DNA of 64,000 bases from Tardiphaga sp052076105 (lineage in GTDB: Bacteria; Pseudomonadota; Alphaproteobacteria; Rhizobiales; Xanthobacteraceae). The DNA is taken from contig NZ_CP197245.1 of assembly GCF_052076105.1 (NCBI RefSeq), forward strand, positions 4,340,001 through 4,404,000, given 5' to 3'. Positions within the stretch are counted from its first letter, which is position 1. Every line of letters begins with the position of its first letter. Shown here piece by piece: positions 38,452-46,271 of the stretch. Under the pieces are notes generated by a model. That model saw only the letters and a program-made list of their open reading frames with translations, was not told the DNA's origin and searched no databases. Position numbers and translations under genes: made by a program.

Positions 38452-38735
38452 TGAACCTCATGCGCAGTGAAATCAAGACGTCCTGTTTAAAACGCCTCAA
38501 ACGGATCGAGGGCCAGGTTCGCGGCCTTGCCGGCATGGTCGAGGCCGACCGCTATTGCATCGATGTGGTGACGCAGATCGCTGCGGCCCGCGCAGCCTTG
38601 CGGCGGGTCGAAGAGGAGATCCTGCGAGATCATGTCGCGCATTGCGTGGAGCACGCGATCTCGTCAGGCGACAAGGCGGACCAGCGGCGCAAGATCGCCG
38701 AGCTGATGGACGTGGTCAGCCGCGTCGATCGATGA
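38451..38735 (+). CDS. csoR: Copper-sensing repressor CsoR family
   Basis: A 94-aa all-helical repressor. From the ATG at 38451 the ligands fall at C36, H61 and C65, the same positions as in the type member, which supports this start over the ATG at 38430 that lies before the operator. SCLKRLKRIEGQVRGLAGMV is the conserved DNA-facing helix. Copper binding should release it from the operator and allow copA expression. Confidence 0.93.
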   Translation: MNLMRSEIKTSCLKRLKRIEGQVRGLAGMVEADRYCIDVVTQIAAARAALRRVEEEILRDHVAHCVEHAISSGDKADQRRKIAELMDVVSRVDR

Positions 38736-39003
38736 TCGCAGACGCGCCGCCCTTTTTGCGAAGTCGGAAGACGGTTGATCAGTCGTTACGATTTTTGCGC
38801 GGTGAAGGTGCCGATCGAATTCGACCACACGCTTAGGTCACCAAGAGCTCGCGGATATTCGCGTAATTTACGACTGGCTAAGCATGCGCAGCGATAGCAC
38901 AAGGGGCGAACCGATAGCCCCGATCGCAGGTATTTACGTGTCTTTACGTACTTATATCTAACGTCCCGCGCAATTGCGGTAATCCCGCTCGCGGTACCTG
39001 TAC
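38736..39003. other. Intergenic region, promoter of the MHYT protein
   Basis: 268 bp without a gene. A direct repeat TTTACGTGTC / TTTACGTACT lies at about 38931-38951, close to an AT-rich TTATATCTAA that may be a promoter. Nothing else recognised. Confidence 0.4.
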
Positions 39004-41391
39004 ATGCTTACGATCTATAACTGCATCGCCAATGCCCATGATTTCAGGCTCGTCGGACTAGCGGCCATCATCTGCGCAATCGCGTCCCTCGCTGCGATCA
39101 ATCTGCTTCGTCATGCCCGCAACACCACAGGCCAGATGCGCCTCGTCTGGCTCGCGATATCCGCGATCTCCACGGGCTTCGGCATCTGGGCCACGCATTT
39201 CGTGGCCATGCTGGCATTCTCGCCGGGGATGCCCAGCGGCTACAATATCGTACTCACGGTCGTCTCGCTGGTCGCCGCGCTGCTGCTGACCGGCGCCGGC
39301 CTTGCCGTATCGTTGATTCCGAATTTTCGTGCCGCCCTCTGGATCGGCGGCGCCGTCGTCGCGGGCGGCATCGCGGCGATGCATTACACGGGCATGGCCG
39401 CCTTCGAACTTCAGGCGCGCATCAACTGGGATACGACGCTCGTCATCGTCTCGATCGTATTGGGAGCCGTGCTCGGTGCGATCGCGCTTCCGGTCGGGCT
39501 GCATGGCAGCACCCTGCGCTGGAAGATCAGCGGCGCGCTGCTGCTGACGCTCGCGATCTGCAGCCACCATTTCACCGCGATGAGCGCCGTCACCATCATC
39601 CCGGATCCGGCCATCGCCGTCTCGCCGCTGACCGTTCCCGCCGGGTGGCTCGCACTTGGCGTCTCATTGATCAGCTTCGCGATCATCGGTCTTGCGCTGG
39701 CCGGAATCGTGCTGGATATCCGCGATCGCCGCCGCTCCGATCTCGAAGCCGACCGCATGCTGGGTCTCGCCAACGCCGCAGTGGAAGGCCTGCTGGTCTG
39801 CGACGGCGATACGATCGTCACGGTCAACACGTCGTTCGCCACGCTGGCGGGATCGTCCGCTGAATTGCTGATTGGCGACCGCCTGCAAGACTGTTTCCCC
39901 GATGAAGCTGCGCGCACTCAGATCATGAGCCAGCCTGACAAATCGGTGGAAGCGAACCTGCGGCAACGCAACGGCAAGACGATCCCGGTTGAATTGATCT
40001 TGCGTGGAATCGACTTTGCCGGAAGGCCACATCAGGTCGTCGCAGTACGCGACCTTCGCGAACGCAAGCAGGCCGAACAGCACATCCGCTATCTCGCCCA
40101 TTACGACTCCCTGACCGGACTGCCCAATCGCGGCACGTTCCACGATCGAATCGATCAAGAGATTGCGACACTCTCCAAGGACCGCTCGCTTGCGGTACTC
40201 GCTTTGGATCTCGATCAGTTCAAGCAGGTCAATGACCTGTTCGGCCACGCCGCCGGCGACAAGGTCCTCAAGAGCGTAACGGCGCGCATCACCGCCCTGC
40301 TTGGCGAAGGCGAGATGATGGCACGTCTCGGCGGCGACGAGTTCGCCATTCTCCTGCCGAACCTGACCTCGCCCGCAGCTGCGAGTCAATTTGCCGACAG
40401 GATCGTGGAAGCATTCCGGAGCAAGGATGCCACCTTCGAACTCGGCAGCGTCACCGCCAGTATCGGCATCGCACTCTGCCCAGACGACTCCAGTGATCGC
40501 GACACGTTGCTCGCCTGCGCCGACACCGCGCTCTACCGCGCCAAATCCGAAGGCCGCGCGACCTGGCGCTTCTTCGAACCTGCAATGGGGGAATCCGTAC
40601 GCGACCGCCGGCTGCTCGAACACGATCTGCGCAACGCCATCGATGCCAATCAGCTGAAGGTGGTCTATCAGCCTCAGGGGACCATGGAGTCGGGCCGCGT
40701 GATCGGCTTCGAGGCACTCCTCCGCTGGAACCATCCCGTCCGCGGCAATGTTCGCCCCGACATCTTCATTCCGATTGCCGAAGAGACCGGCGCCATTCTC
40801 AGCATCGGCGAATGGGTGCTGCGCGCCGCCTGCCGTGAAGCGGCGACCTGGAAACATCCGTTGACCATCGCGGTCAATGTCTCGGCGGTTCAGATCCACC
40901 ACGACAGCTTTGTCACAACCGTCCATGAGATCTTACTGGAAACCGGCCTGCCCCCGCATCGGCTCGAACTGGAGATCACCGAGACTGCGCTGATCCGCGA
41001 CTTCGATCGCGCATTGTTGACGCTGCGCCAGATCAAGGCACTCGGCGTTCACATCGCCATGGATGACTTCGGCACCGGCTACTCGTCGCTGTCGAACCTG
41101 CGCGCATTCCCCTTCGACAAGATCAAGATCGACGGATCATTCATCAGGTCGGTGAACACCAACAGTCAGGCGGCGGCAATCGTGCGCGCCGTCGTCGGCC
41201 TCGGCCGCGGGCTTGGACTGCCGGTGCTCGCCGAAGGCGTGGAAACCGAAGCGGAGTTCGCATTCCTGCGCGACGAAAAATGCGACGAGGCGCAGGGCTA
41301 TCTGCTCGGCCGGCCGGCTGACATAGGCAACTTCCGTGAAGTCACCCAAGGGGTGACCTCGCCTGCCGGCGATATCGCCATTTCAGCATAG
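39004..41391 (+). CDS. MHYT-PAS-GGDEF-EAL cyclic-di-GMP protein
   Basis: A 795-aa membrane sensor that can make and break c-di-GMP. Residues about 1-245 are an MHYT domain with seven spans and three His motifs (THFVAM, MHYTGM, HHFTAM), proposed to bind copper or a gas. A PAS domain spans about 255-350. The GGDEF site is intact (RLGGDEFAIL near 443), and the EAL motif is intact (GFEALLRW near 569) with DDFGTGYSSL following. It lies 268 bp after csoR, which fits a possible copper link of the MHYT domain. Confidence 0.95.
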   Translation: MLTIYNCIANAHDFRLVGLAAIICAIASLAAINLLRHARNTTGQMRLVWLAISAISTGFGIWATHFVAMLAFSPGMPSGYNIVLTVVSLVAALLLTGAGLAVSLIPNFRAALWIGGAVVAGGIAAMHYTGMAAFELQARINWDTTLVIVSIVLGAVLGAIALPVGLHGSTLRWKISGALLLTLAICSHHFTAMSAVTIIPDPAIAVSPLTVPAGWLALGVSLISFAIIGLALAGIVLDIRDRRRSDLEADRMLGLANAAVEGLLVCDGDTIVTVNTSFATLAGSSAELLIGDRLQDCFPDEAARTQIMSQPDKSVEANLRQRNGKTIPVELILRGIDFAGRPHQVVAVRDLRERKQAEQHIRYLAHYDSLTGLPNRGTFHDRIDQEIATLSKDRSLAVLALDLDQFKQVNDLFGHAAGDKVLKSVTARITALLGEGEMMARLGGDEFAILLPNLTSPAAASQFADRIVEAFRSKDATFELGSVTASIGIALCPDDSSDRDTLLACADTALYRAKSEGRATWRFFEPAMGESVRDRRLLEHDLRNAIDANQLKVVYQPQGTMESGRVIGFEALLRWNHPVRGNVRPDIFIPIAEETGAILSIGEWVLRAACREAATWKHPLTIAVNVSAVQIHHDSFVTTVHEILLETGLPPHRLELEITETALIRDFDRALLTLRQIKALGVHIAMDDFGTGYSSLSNLRAFPFDKIKIDGSFIRSVNTNSQAAAIVRAVVGLGRGLGLPVLAEGVETEAEFAFLRDEKCDEAQGYLLGRPADIGNFREVTQGVTSPAGDIAISA

Positions 41392-41433
41392 GCGTTAACA
41401 CCCCACCGCCGCGATCACACCAACGACAAAAAA

Positions 41434-41458
41434 CGCGCGAAAGGCTCGCGCGCTTTTT
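41434..41458. terminator. Bidirectional terminator
   Basis: CGCGCGA-AAGGC-TCGCGCG with A run before and T run after, between the convergent c-di-GMP protein and ParA genes. Confidence 0.85.
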
Positions 41459-41484
41459 CTGGGGTCAAAAGAGCAGAACGGCTA

Positions 41485-42165
41485 TCAGGCCGCCTGCTTG
41501 TGCATCGCGCCGGTTGCCGATCCGTTGCCGCGAATAGCCTTGATCGACCGTTCGATCGCCGCCCACAGCTTCCCGATCTCGCTGGCCGCGCGACCTTCTG
41601 CCTGATATTCGCGGGCGCCTTCGCCCTGGCCGAGTGCGAGCAGGAGATCTGCGCGGTTGGTGATCTGCCCCGACCACACCGGAGCCTTGAACTTGGCGAG
41701 CGCTTCGCGGGCGATCGTCACGATACGGCTTTCGGAATCGTCACGGCGCGCCGGCGCACCGTTGATGACAACCGCATAGGGCTTGCGGGCCGAGCGGCAG
41801 CTCTGGATCGTCGCCTGCACCGCGTCGACGTCGAACACGCCGGGACGCGCAGGAATGATCACCATGGTTGCGTTCTTGATGGCATCGTCGACCACAGCCG
41901 ATGTGTTCGGCGGCGTATCGATGAACACCCATTCAAAACCGTCACGCTTCGCGGCGGCAACCATTTCGGTCACGCTGCGATTTGCGATCTTCAGCGGCGG
42001 TTCATTTGTTCCCCGCAGCTTGTGCCAGAGCGTCAACGAACCCTGAGGATCGGCATCGATCAACAGGCAAGGCTTCGTTGCTTTATGAACTTGAGCAGCA
42101 AGATGTGCAGCCAGGGTACTCTTCCCTGAACCGCCTTTACGCGATGCGAAAACTATGACGTTCAT
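41485..42165 (-). CDS. Orphan ParA/MinD-type ATPase
   Basis: A 226-aa ATPase of the ParA family with deviant Walker A KGGSGKST at residues 10-17, Walker A' LLIDADPQGSLTLW and Walker B VFIDTPPNTS. Such ATPases position DNA or protein clusters. No ParB, chemotaxis or cell-division gene is adjacent, and the protein lacks an N-terminal HTH, so it is an orphan of the small (type Ib or protein-positioning) class. A divergent AT-rich small frame and a palindrome lie just upstream. Confidence 0.9.
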   Translation of the reverse strand: MNVIVFASRKGGSGKSTLAAHLAAQVHKATKPCLLIDADPQGSLTLWHKLRGTNEPPLKIANRSVTEMVAAAKRDGFEWVFIDTPPNTSAVVDDAIKNATMVIIPARPGVFDVDAVQATIQSCRSARKPYAVVINGAPARRDDSESRIVTIAREALAKFKAPVWSGQITNRADLLLALGQGEGAREYQAEGRAASEIGKLWAAIERSIKAIRGNGSATGAMHKQAA

Positions 42166-42199
42166 ATGTTGGCCTCCAGATTGACCCCAGGAGGCGAAA

Positions 42200-42424
42200 A
42201 TGAATCAGTCTGCTGATTCGTTAAAGTCATATTTACAAGCAATTCAAGGATATGTGCCTGATTTGTTTGGAATGTTGGTTTTTGAGTCACACATTGCGGC
42301 GCAACAGGCCCGAAATGAGTCAGGTGTAGTACGCTTGTCGCCACTTTGTCGCAGTCTGGTATCAAATCAGACGCTCAAATCTTGCTATCAGCGCCGTTGG
42401 AACGCGTTGAGTCCGTACTTTTGA
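42200..42424 (+). CDS. Possible small AT-rich gene divergent from parA-like gene
   Basis: A 74-aa frame whose ATG is preceded by AGGAGG at 42189-42194, an excellent ribosome-binding site. The base composition is much lower in GC than the surroundings. The product has a helical, soluble N-terminal half (SLKSYLQAIQGYVPDLFGML) and a basic tail. Its 3' end overlaps the convergent 129-aa gene by 50 bp, which lowers confidence. No family recognised. Confidence 0.35.
   Translation: MNQSADSLKSYLQAIQGYVPDLFGMLVFESHIAAQQARNESGVVRLSPLCRSLVSNQTLKSCYQRRWNALSPYF
42202..42219. promoter_or_regulatory. Inverted repeat GAATCAG-TCTG-CTGATTC
   Basis: A perfect 7-bp inverted repeat in the first codons of the small frame and 37 bp upstream of the ParA-type start. 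It could be an operator for ParA autoregulation or a translation-controlling hairpin. Confidence 0.4.
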
Positions 42425-42764
42425 TAGCAATGCCCTTCGCACGCTGACGTTCGATCCACTTTCGCTCAAGCCAGCCGAGGAACTGCGCCACCGGTTTTTC
42501 CAGCGGCGGAATATCCTGCGCGATGAGGATGAGTCCGAGCGGCAACATCCAGAGGCCGAGCACGGGAAGAATGCTGAAAATTCCGCCGATAATGAGCAGA
42601 ACGCCAAGCGGAAAACGAACGAGCCTCGATGAGGGCTTGCGCAACCAGCCTACAAATCTGGCGGGTCCGGGCGGAAGTTTGGTTTCGAACCATTCAAGGT
42701 GCCGATTGAGTTCGGCCTTGTAGTCGATCGTGGTTTCACTGCTCAAAATGATGCTCCTCATCAT
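42375..42764 (-). CDS. Hypothetical small membrane protein
   Basis: A 129-aa protein with two close hydrophobic segments (FPLGVLLIIGGIFSILPVLGLWMLPLGLILIAQDIP) flanked by basic helices. The pattern suggests a helical hairpin in the inner membrane. Not recognised beyond being a hypothetical of the group. The start could be at 42764 or the next ATG. Confidence 0.75.
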   Translation of the reverse strand: MMRSIILSSETTIDYKAELNRHLEWFETKLPPGPARFVGWLRKPSSRLVRFPLGVLLIIGGIFSILPVLGLWMLPLGLILIAQDIPPLEKPVAQFLGWLERKWIERQRAKGIAIKSTDSTRSNGADSKI

Positions 42765-42919
42765 CCGGAGATGTTGCTTCGTGGTGTGATACCAACGTGT
42801 CAGTTTGTCGCGCGTTCACTTTTTTGCCACGATCTATGACGTCACGGTGCAGCAACTCGGCGAGATCACGCCGTTCTGCGCGCTGACTAAACTTTCGTTC
42901 ACGTGAAAGCGAAGCCTGA

Positions 42920-43216
42920 TCAGCTCCGCGTCGGTTTTTTCGCCCGTCGCGGCTTGACCGCGGGCTTGCGCGCGCTGACCGGCGTTGCCCGGAAGAATTG
43001 CGCGCAGCCCGGGCTCAATTGCGCCCGCTTCTGAATCATGCAGGCCGTCACGCGATCCACATCGGGAATGACTTCGCTGCAGAGCCGGAAGGCATCGCCG
43101 GTGCAAAGCTGTTGCTGATCTTCGGTATAGGCTTGTGACGGCGTCGCCGAGAACGACGCGCCGATCATGAGTGACATGGCAAGCGACCCGCTCAGAATCC
43201 CTGGACGTACCGGCAT
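42920..43216 (-). CDS. Secreted cysteine-rich protein (GLG1-like repeat)
   Basis: A 98-aa protein with signal peptide (cleavage near PSQAY) and one cysteine motif QLCTGDAFRLC...DRVTACMIQKRAQLSPGC, resembling the Cys-rich GLG1 repeat (C..D..RLC, RV..CM, LS..C). The basic tail (KPAVKPRRAKKPTRS) may bind the cell surface or nucleic acid. ATG 43216 follows AGGGGGAG. Function unknown. Confidence 0.78.
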   Translation of the reverse strand: MPVRPGILSGSLAMSLMIGASFSATPSQAYTEDQQQLCTGDAFRLCSEVIPDVDRVTACMIQKRAQLSPGCAQFFRATPVSARKPAVKPRRAKKPTRS

Positions 43217-43435
43217 AGTCTCCCCCTGGTTGCACGTTATCATCGGAGTGTCGGAGACGATTGCCCGCTTGGCAAGACGGACGTGACAGGGATCGGGCTT
43301 GCCTTCGCGCCGCCCCTGTAGTTTCTCCCGGACATCGCGGCGCCGTTGCCCCGTCGTGACCTCGTGCGAGAGACGGTCCAGGATGAACAGCGAGACAAAA
43401 GCGACATTTCGAACCTGCGCGGACGGTTCACGATC

Positions 43436-44083
43436 ATGAACTGGACCCGTATTGGTATTGTCGGCTTCGTGGGATTATGCGCCTGGGCGGCATGGCCAAA
43501 GGGCAACGACGCTGCCCCGCCGCGGCCGTTGCTGATCAAGGCAGCATTGAAACAGGTCGATGATCCCGTCGTCATCCTCGGTGACAGCATCGTCCAACGC
43601 GCCATCTTCCCGCGCGCAGTCTGCGGTCGGCCCATCGTCAATGCCGGGATCGACGGATCGACAACATCGAGCGGTCTCGATGCCATGCTGACAAAAGCAC
43701 TCGGCGGGAAGCAGGCCGCCATGGTCGTCGTCTCCCTCGGACTCAACGATGCCGGCGCCCGTGTGAATGCAGATACATTCAGGACCAACTATCTCGCTTT
43801 GCTCGCGACGCTGAAATCCACCGCTCCACGACTGGCCATCGCGACCGTGACGCCCGTTGAAGCCGGCAAATCCGATAGCGCGCGCATCAACGACCGGGCG
43901 ATCGACAGTTACAACGCCTTGCTGCCAAGCATCGCCGGCGATGCTGGCGCGAGCCTTGTCACCATCCCGCCCATGCCAGCGAAATACACAACCGATAGCG
44001 TTCACCTGAATGATGCCGGCTATGCAATCTGGACCAAGGCTGTTCTTGGCGGGGTCAGCGACGTCCTTTGCAAAGGCAAGTAA
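43436..44083 (+). CDS. SGNH/GDSL-type hydrolase, membrane-anchored or exported
   Basis: A 215-aa hydrolase. The catalytic Ser is in VILGDSIV, the oxyanion Asn in SLGLNDAG, and the Asp-x2-His pair in DSVHLNDAG, so the SGNH set is present. The N terminus has a signal or anchor (GIVGFVGLCAWAAW). Substrate unknown: such enzymes de-esterify lipids or acetylated polysaccharides. The start is the ATG before MNWTRIG. Confidence 0.85.
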   Translation: MNWTRIGIVGFVGLCAWAAWPKGNDAAPPRPLLIKAALKQVDDPVVILGDSIVQRAIFPRAVCGRPIVNAGIDGSTTSSGLDAMLTKALGGKQAAMVVVSLGLNDAGARVNADTFRTNYLALLATLKSTAPRLAIATVTPVEAGKSDSARINDRAIDSYNALLPSIAGDAGASLVTIPPMPAKYTTDSVHLNDAGYAIWTKAVLGGVSDVLCKGK

Positions 44084-44113
44084 CAGCGAAAGCGATCAAC
44101 GCAGAAAACCGCA

Positions 44114-44344
44114 TCAGGCCTCGTTGACGCCAACGCCGCGCTCGTCGAGCAGCTGCTGCCCTTTCAGCGTGATCCTGAATTTCGGTCCCGCTGCCGGCTT
44201 GGCCTGATCGACCACCTCGACAAGCCCTTGAGCAATCAGCCCGTCGAGCACTGCGCGTTTTTCGGCGTTGAGATCGAGCCCGGAGGCGCGCGCGATATCG
44301 CACATCATCGCAATACCGGCATTGCTGATATCAGCATCGATCAT
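44114..44344 (-). CDS. Hypothetical protein, winged-helix-like
   Basis: A 76-aa soluble protein. CDIARASGLDLNAEKRAVLDGLIAQGLVEVV followed by KFRITLKGQQLLDERG has the look of a small winged-helix domain. No clear family. It lies convergent to the SGNH hydrolase gene with 30 bp between. Confidence 0.65.
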   Translation of the reverse strand: MIDADISNAGIAMMCDIARASGLDLNAEKRAVLDGLIAQGLVEVVDQAKPAAGPKFRITLKGQQLLDERGVGVNEA

Positions 44345-44577
44345 GATTGCCTCCTGTCGTAACCAACCAACGGAACAGACGCATCAGAGTTCCGGGGTCT
44401 TCCGGCAGGGCAAAAGTCCGCAAACACCATTGGCGGGCAGGCAGAATTCAACATTTCGGAACGTGATGACGCTGAATGATCTGACCGGTGGTCAGGCATC
44501 CTCGGCCTGACCCGAGCGGCCAGACATTGCCCGGCGACCCAGGCGGCGCTTCGTTTCAGCTAAGTGATTGATTTGCA

Positions 44578-44654
44578 TGGTACAGTTGGGTGGGCTCGAA
44601 CCACCGACCTCCTGTTCCACAGACAGGCGCTCTAACCAACTGAGCTACAACTGC
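44578..44654 (-). tRNA. tRNA-His (GTG)
   Basis: A 77-nt cloverleaf on the minus strand. Acceptor GCAGTTG / CAACTGT, anticodon stem CCTGT / ACAGG with loop CTGTGGA (anticodon GTG), T-arm with TTCGAGC, discriminator A and encoded CCA. A73 without a -1 G is the known alphaproteobacterial form. Confidence 0.93.
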
Positions 44655-44763
44655 ATCCTTGATCGGCCCCGAAAACAGGGTCGCGAACCGGCGGGAAACT
44701 AGGTGCAACGCATCTCTTTGGCAAGGCCGCGGAGGTGCTGAAAACACGGATTATGAGGCAAAA

Positions 44764-44793
44764 ACAAAAGCCCGGGCCACGAGCCCGGGCTTT
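44764..44793 (-). terminator. Terminator of the first phasin gene
   Basis: On the minus strand AAAGCCCGGG-CTCGTGG-CCCGGGCTTT followed by TGTTTTTG, 25 bp after the phasin stop. Confidence 0.8.
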
Positions 44794-44817
44794 CGCTCGC
44801 TTTCAGATGCCAGCCGC

Positions 44818-45252
44818 TCAGGCAGCCGGCTGGAACAGCTTCGAAGCGCCGGTCTTGATCGGTTCGGCGGTCTCGGAGGCGATCTTCTGGCCGAGTTCGG
44901 CGAGCTGCTTGGTCTGACCGGTATAGGTCTCAACCTGGCTGCGCGCAAAAGCGGTCCACAGCTCCATCACCTGCGACGGCGACTTCACGCCGATCAGCGA
45001 CTGGGCGAAGTCAAAGCCCGCATTGGTGTTGGTCTTGGCGATGTCGAGCAGCTTGGCCGAATATTCGGCAGCGCCTTTGGTGGCCGTGCCGAACACGGCT
45101 TCAACCGTGCTGTTATGGGTCTCGGCAGCGTCCTTGAGCTTGGCATAGCCTTCGCGCGCCTGCGAGACGCCCTTTTCGGCGAAAGCGCGGACCTGCTCCG
45201 GCACCTGGAACGGGATAACGGAAGATGAGAACGGATCGGTCGATTCGGCCAT
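44818..45252 (-). CDS. Phasin family protein
   Basis: A 144-aa amphipathic helical protein that coats polyhydroxyalkanoate granules. The phasin core EQVRAFAEKGVSQAREGYAKLKDAAETHNST...FDFAQSLIGVKSPSQVMELWTAFARSQVE is clear. ATG 45252 (MAESTDPF) follows AAGGAT. A second phasin gene lies 283 bp upstream on the same strand. Two palindromes in that gap may be operators. Confidence 0.93.
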   Translation of the reverse strand: MAESTDPFSSSVIPFQVPEQVRAFAEKGVSQAREGYAKLKDAAETHNSTVEAVFGTATKGAAEYSAKLLDIAKTNTNAGFDFAQSLIGVKSPSQVMELWTAFARSQVETYTGQTKQLAELGQKIASETAEPIKTGASKLFQPAA

Positions 45253-45397
45253 AGCGTGCATCCTTCGTGGTGGGGGTAAAACCAATAAACCCGCGGAGGC
45301 TGCGGAAGGCACCGGTGCCTTTCATCAGCTGGCGGGAAACAGAGCGGCATCGCCATCAGCGATGCGTCATCGTGGTTACCGCAATATCATGTCGGAA

Positions 45398-45428
45398 TTG
45401 TGCGACGCAACAGAATATTGCGCCGCAA
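45398..45428. promoter_or_regulatory. Paired TGCG-N-CGCA palindromes upstream of phasin
   Basis: TTGTGCGACGCAACA (45398-45412) and TTGCGCCGCAA (45418-45428) share the core (T)TGCG-N-CGCA(A), with centres 18 bp apart. They lie about 150 bp upstream of the phasin start. The PHA-responsive repressor PhaR is a natural candidate to bind them; this is inference. Confidence 0.5.
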
Positions 45429-45535
45429 AACCGCATGAGACCCGGATCAAATGCGCGCCCACGTCATGGAAATTGTGGCCGCTCAATCACCGATTGCAGG
45501 CCGGAAGAGACCTGGAATTCGGTCAGCTCTTCGGC

Positions 45536-45907
45536 TCAGCTCTTGGGCTTGGCGGCATCCATGGCAGCGCGGCTCATGATCTGGCCCATTTCGCTCGCCT
45601 GCTCTGCCAGCGACTTCATCTGTGACTGCACGTATTCGCTGTGGAGCCGCATGACGTCGCCGAGATCCTTAGCGTGCAGCAACTGCTGGGCATAATCCAG
45701 CGAGGCGGCGACGTTCTTCTCGGCATAGGCGATCGCCTTGGTGCTGACATCTTTGGCACCGGCGCGCACGGTCTCACCGCGATTTTCGATCGACGAAGCC
45801 GTGCTCTGGGCGCTGGCCAGAAACTTCTCGAATGCCTGCTTGGCCTGGTCAAAGCTGGCTTCGGCCATTGCGCGCATTTCTTTCGGAATCTCGAATTGAT
45901 CGGTCAT
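45536..45907 (-). CDS. Phasin family protein (second)
   Basis: A 123-aa phasin: FEIPKEMRAMAEASFDQAKQAFEKFLASAQSTASSIE, then AYAEKNVAASLDYAQQLLHAKDLGDVMRLHSEYVQSQMKSLAEQ, the conserved second half. ATG 45907 (MTDQFEIP) follows GGAGCGGGAC. It shares the pattern but not close identity with the other phasin, so they are paralogues of some age. Confidence 0.92.
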   Translation of the reverse strand: MTDQFEIPKEMRAMAEASFDQAKQAFEKFLASAQSTASSIENRGETVRAGAKDVSTKAIAYAEKNVAASLDYAQQLLHAKDLGDVMRLHSEYVQSQMKSLAEQASEMGQIMSRAAMDAAKPKS

Positions 45908-46181
45908 GTCCCGCTCCATTTTGCATTGACGAAGCCGCCCACGGCCCGTCTCCCGTGTCGCCCACTGCAATCTAGCCGAGCTTGGCATCGCCGATGTGAC
46001 GCGGCGTCCCGTCCTCGTCCAATCCCATCGTGGACCTTTGTTTTTGTTTTGCAACCGCCAACGCGCGGGGCGCCTTTAGGTTCAGCAGAATAGCGAACCC
46101 TCGGAGCGGATTAACGTTATTGCTGCTTTGGCCTGCAGGAATGGGCCGGGGACGTGGACCTGCGCGCCGGTGCGGGCGATA

Positions 46182-46197
46182 CTAACGAAGTATTAAC
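46182..46197. promoter_or_regulatory. CtrA-like box CTAA-N7-TTAAC
   Basis: CTAACGAAGTATTAAC at 46182-46197, one mismatch from the CtrA consensus TTAA-N7-TTAA(C), 74 bp upstream of the large sensor kinase gene. Another TTAACG lies at about 46111. Confidence 0.55.
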
Positions 46198-46271
46198 GAT
46201 GTCATCGTTTGGCCCGCAATCTGTGACGCGGATACCGGACGGACGCCCAACGAGTCAGTCATGAAGTGCCG

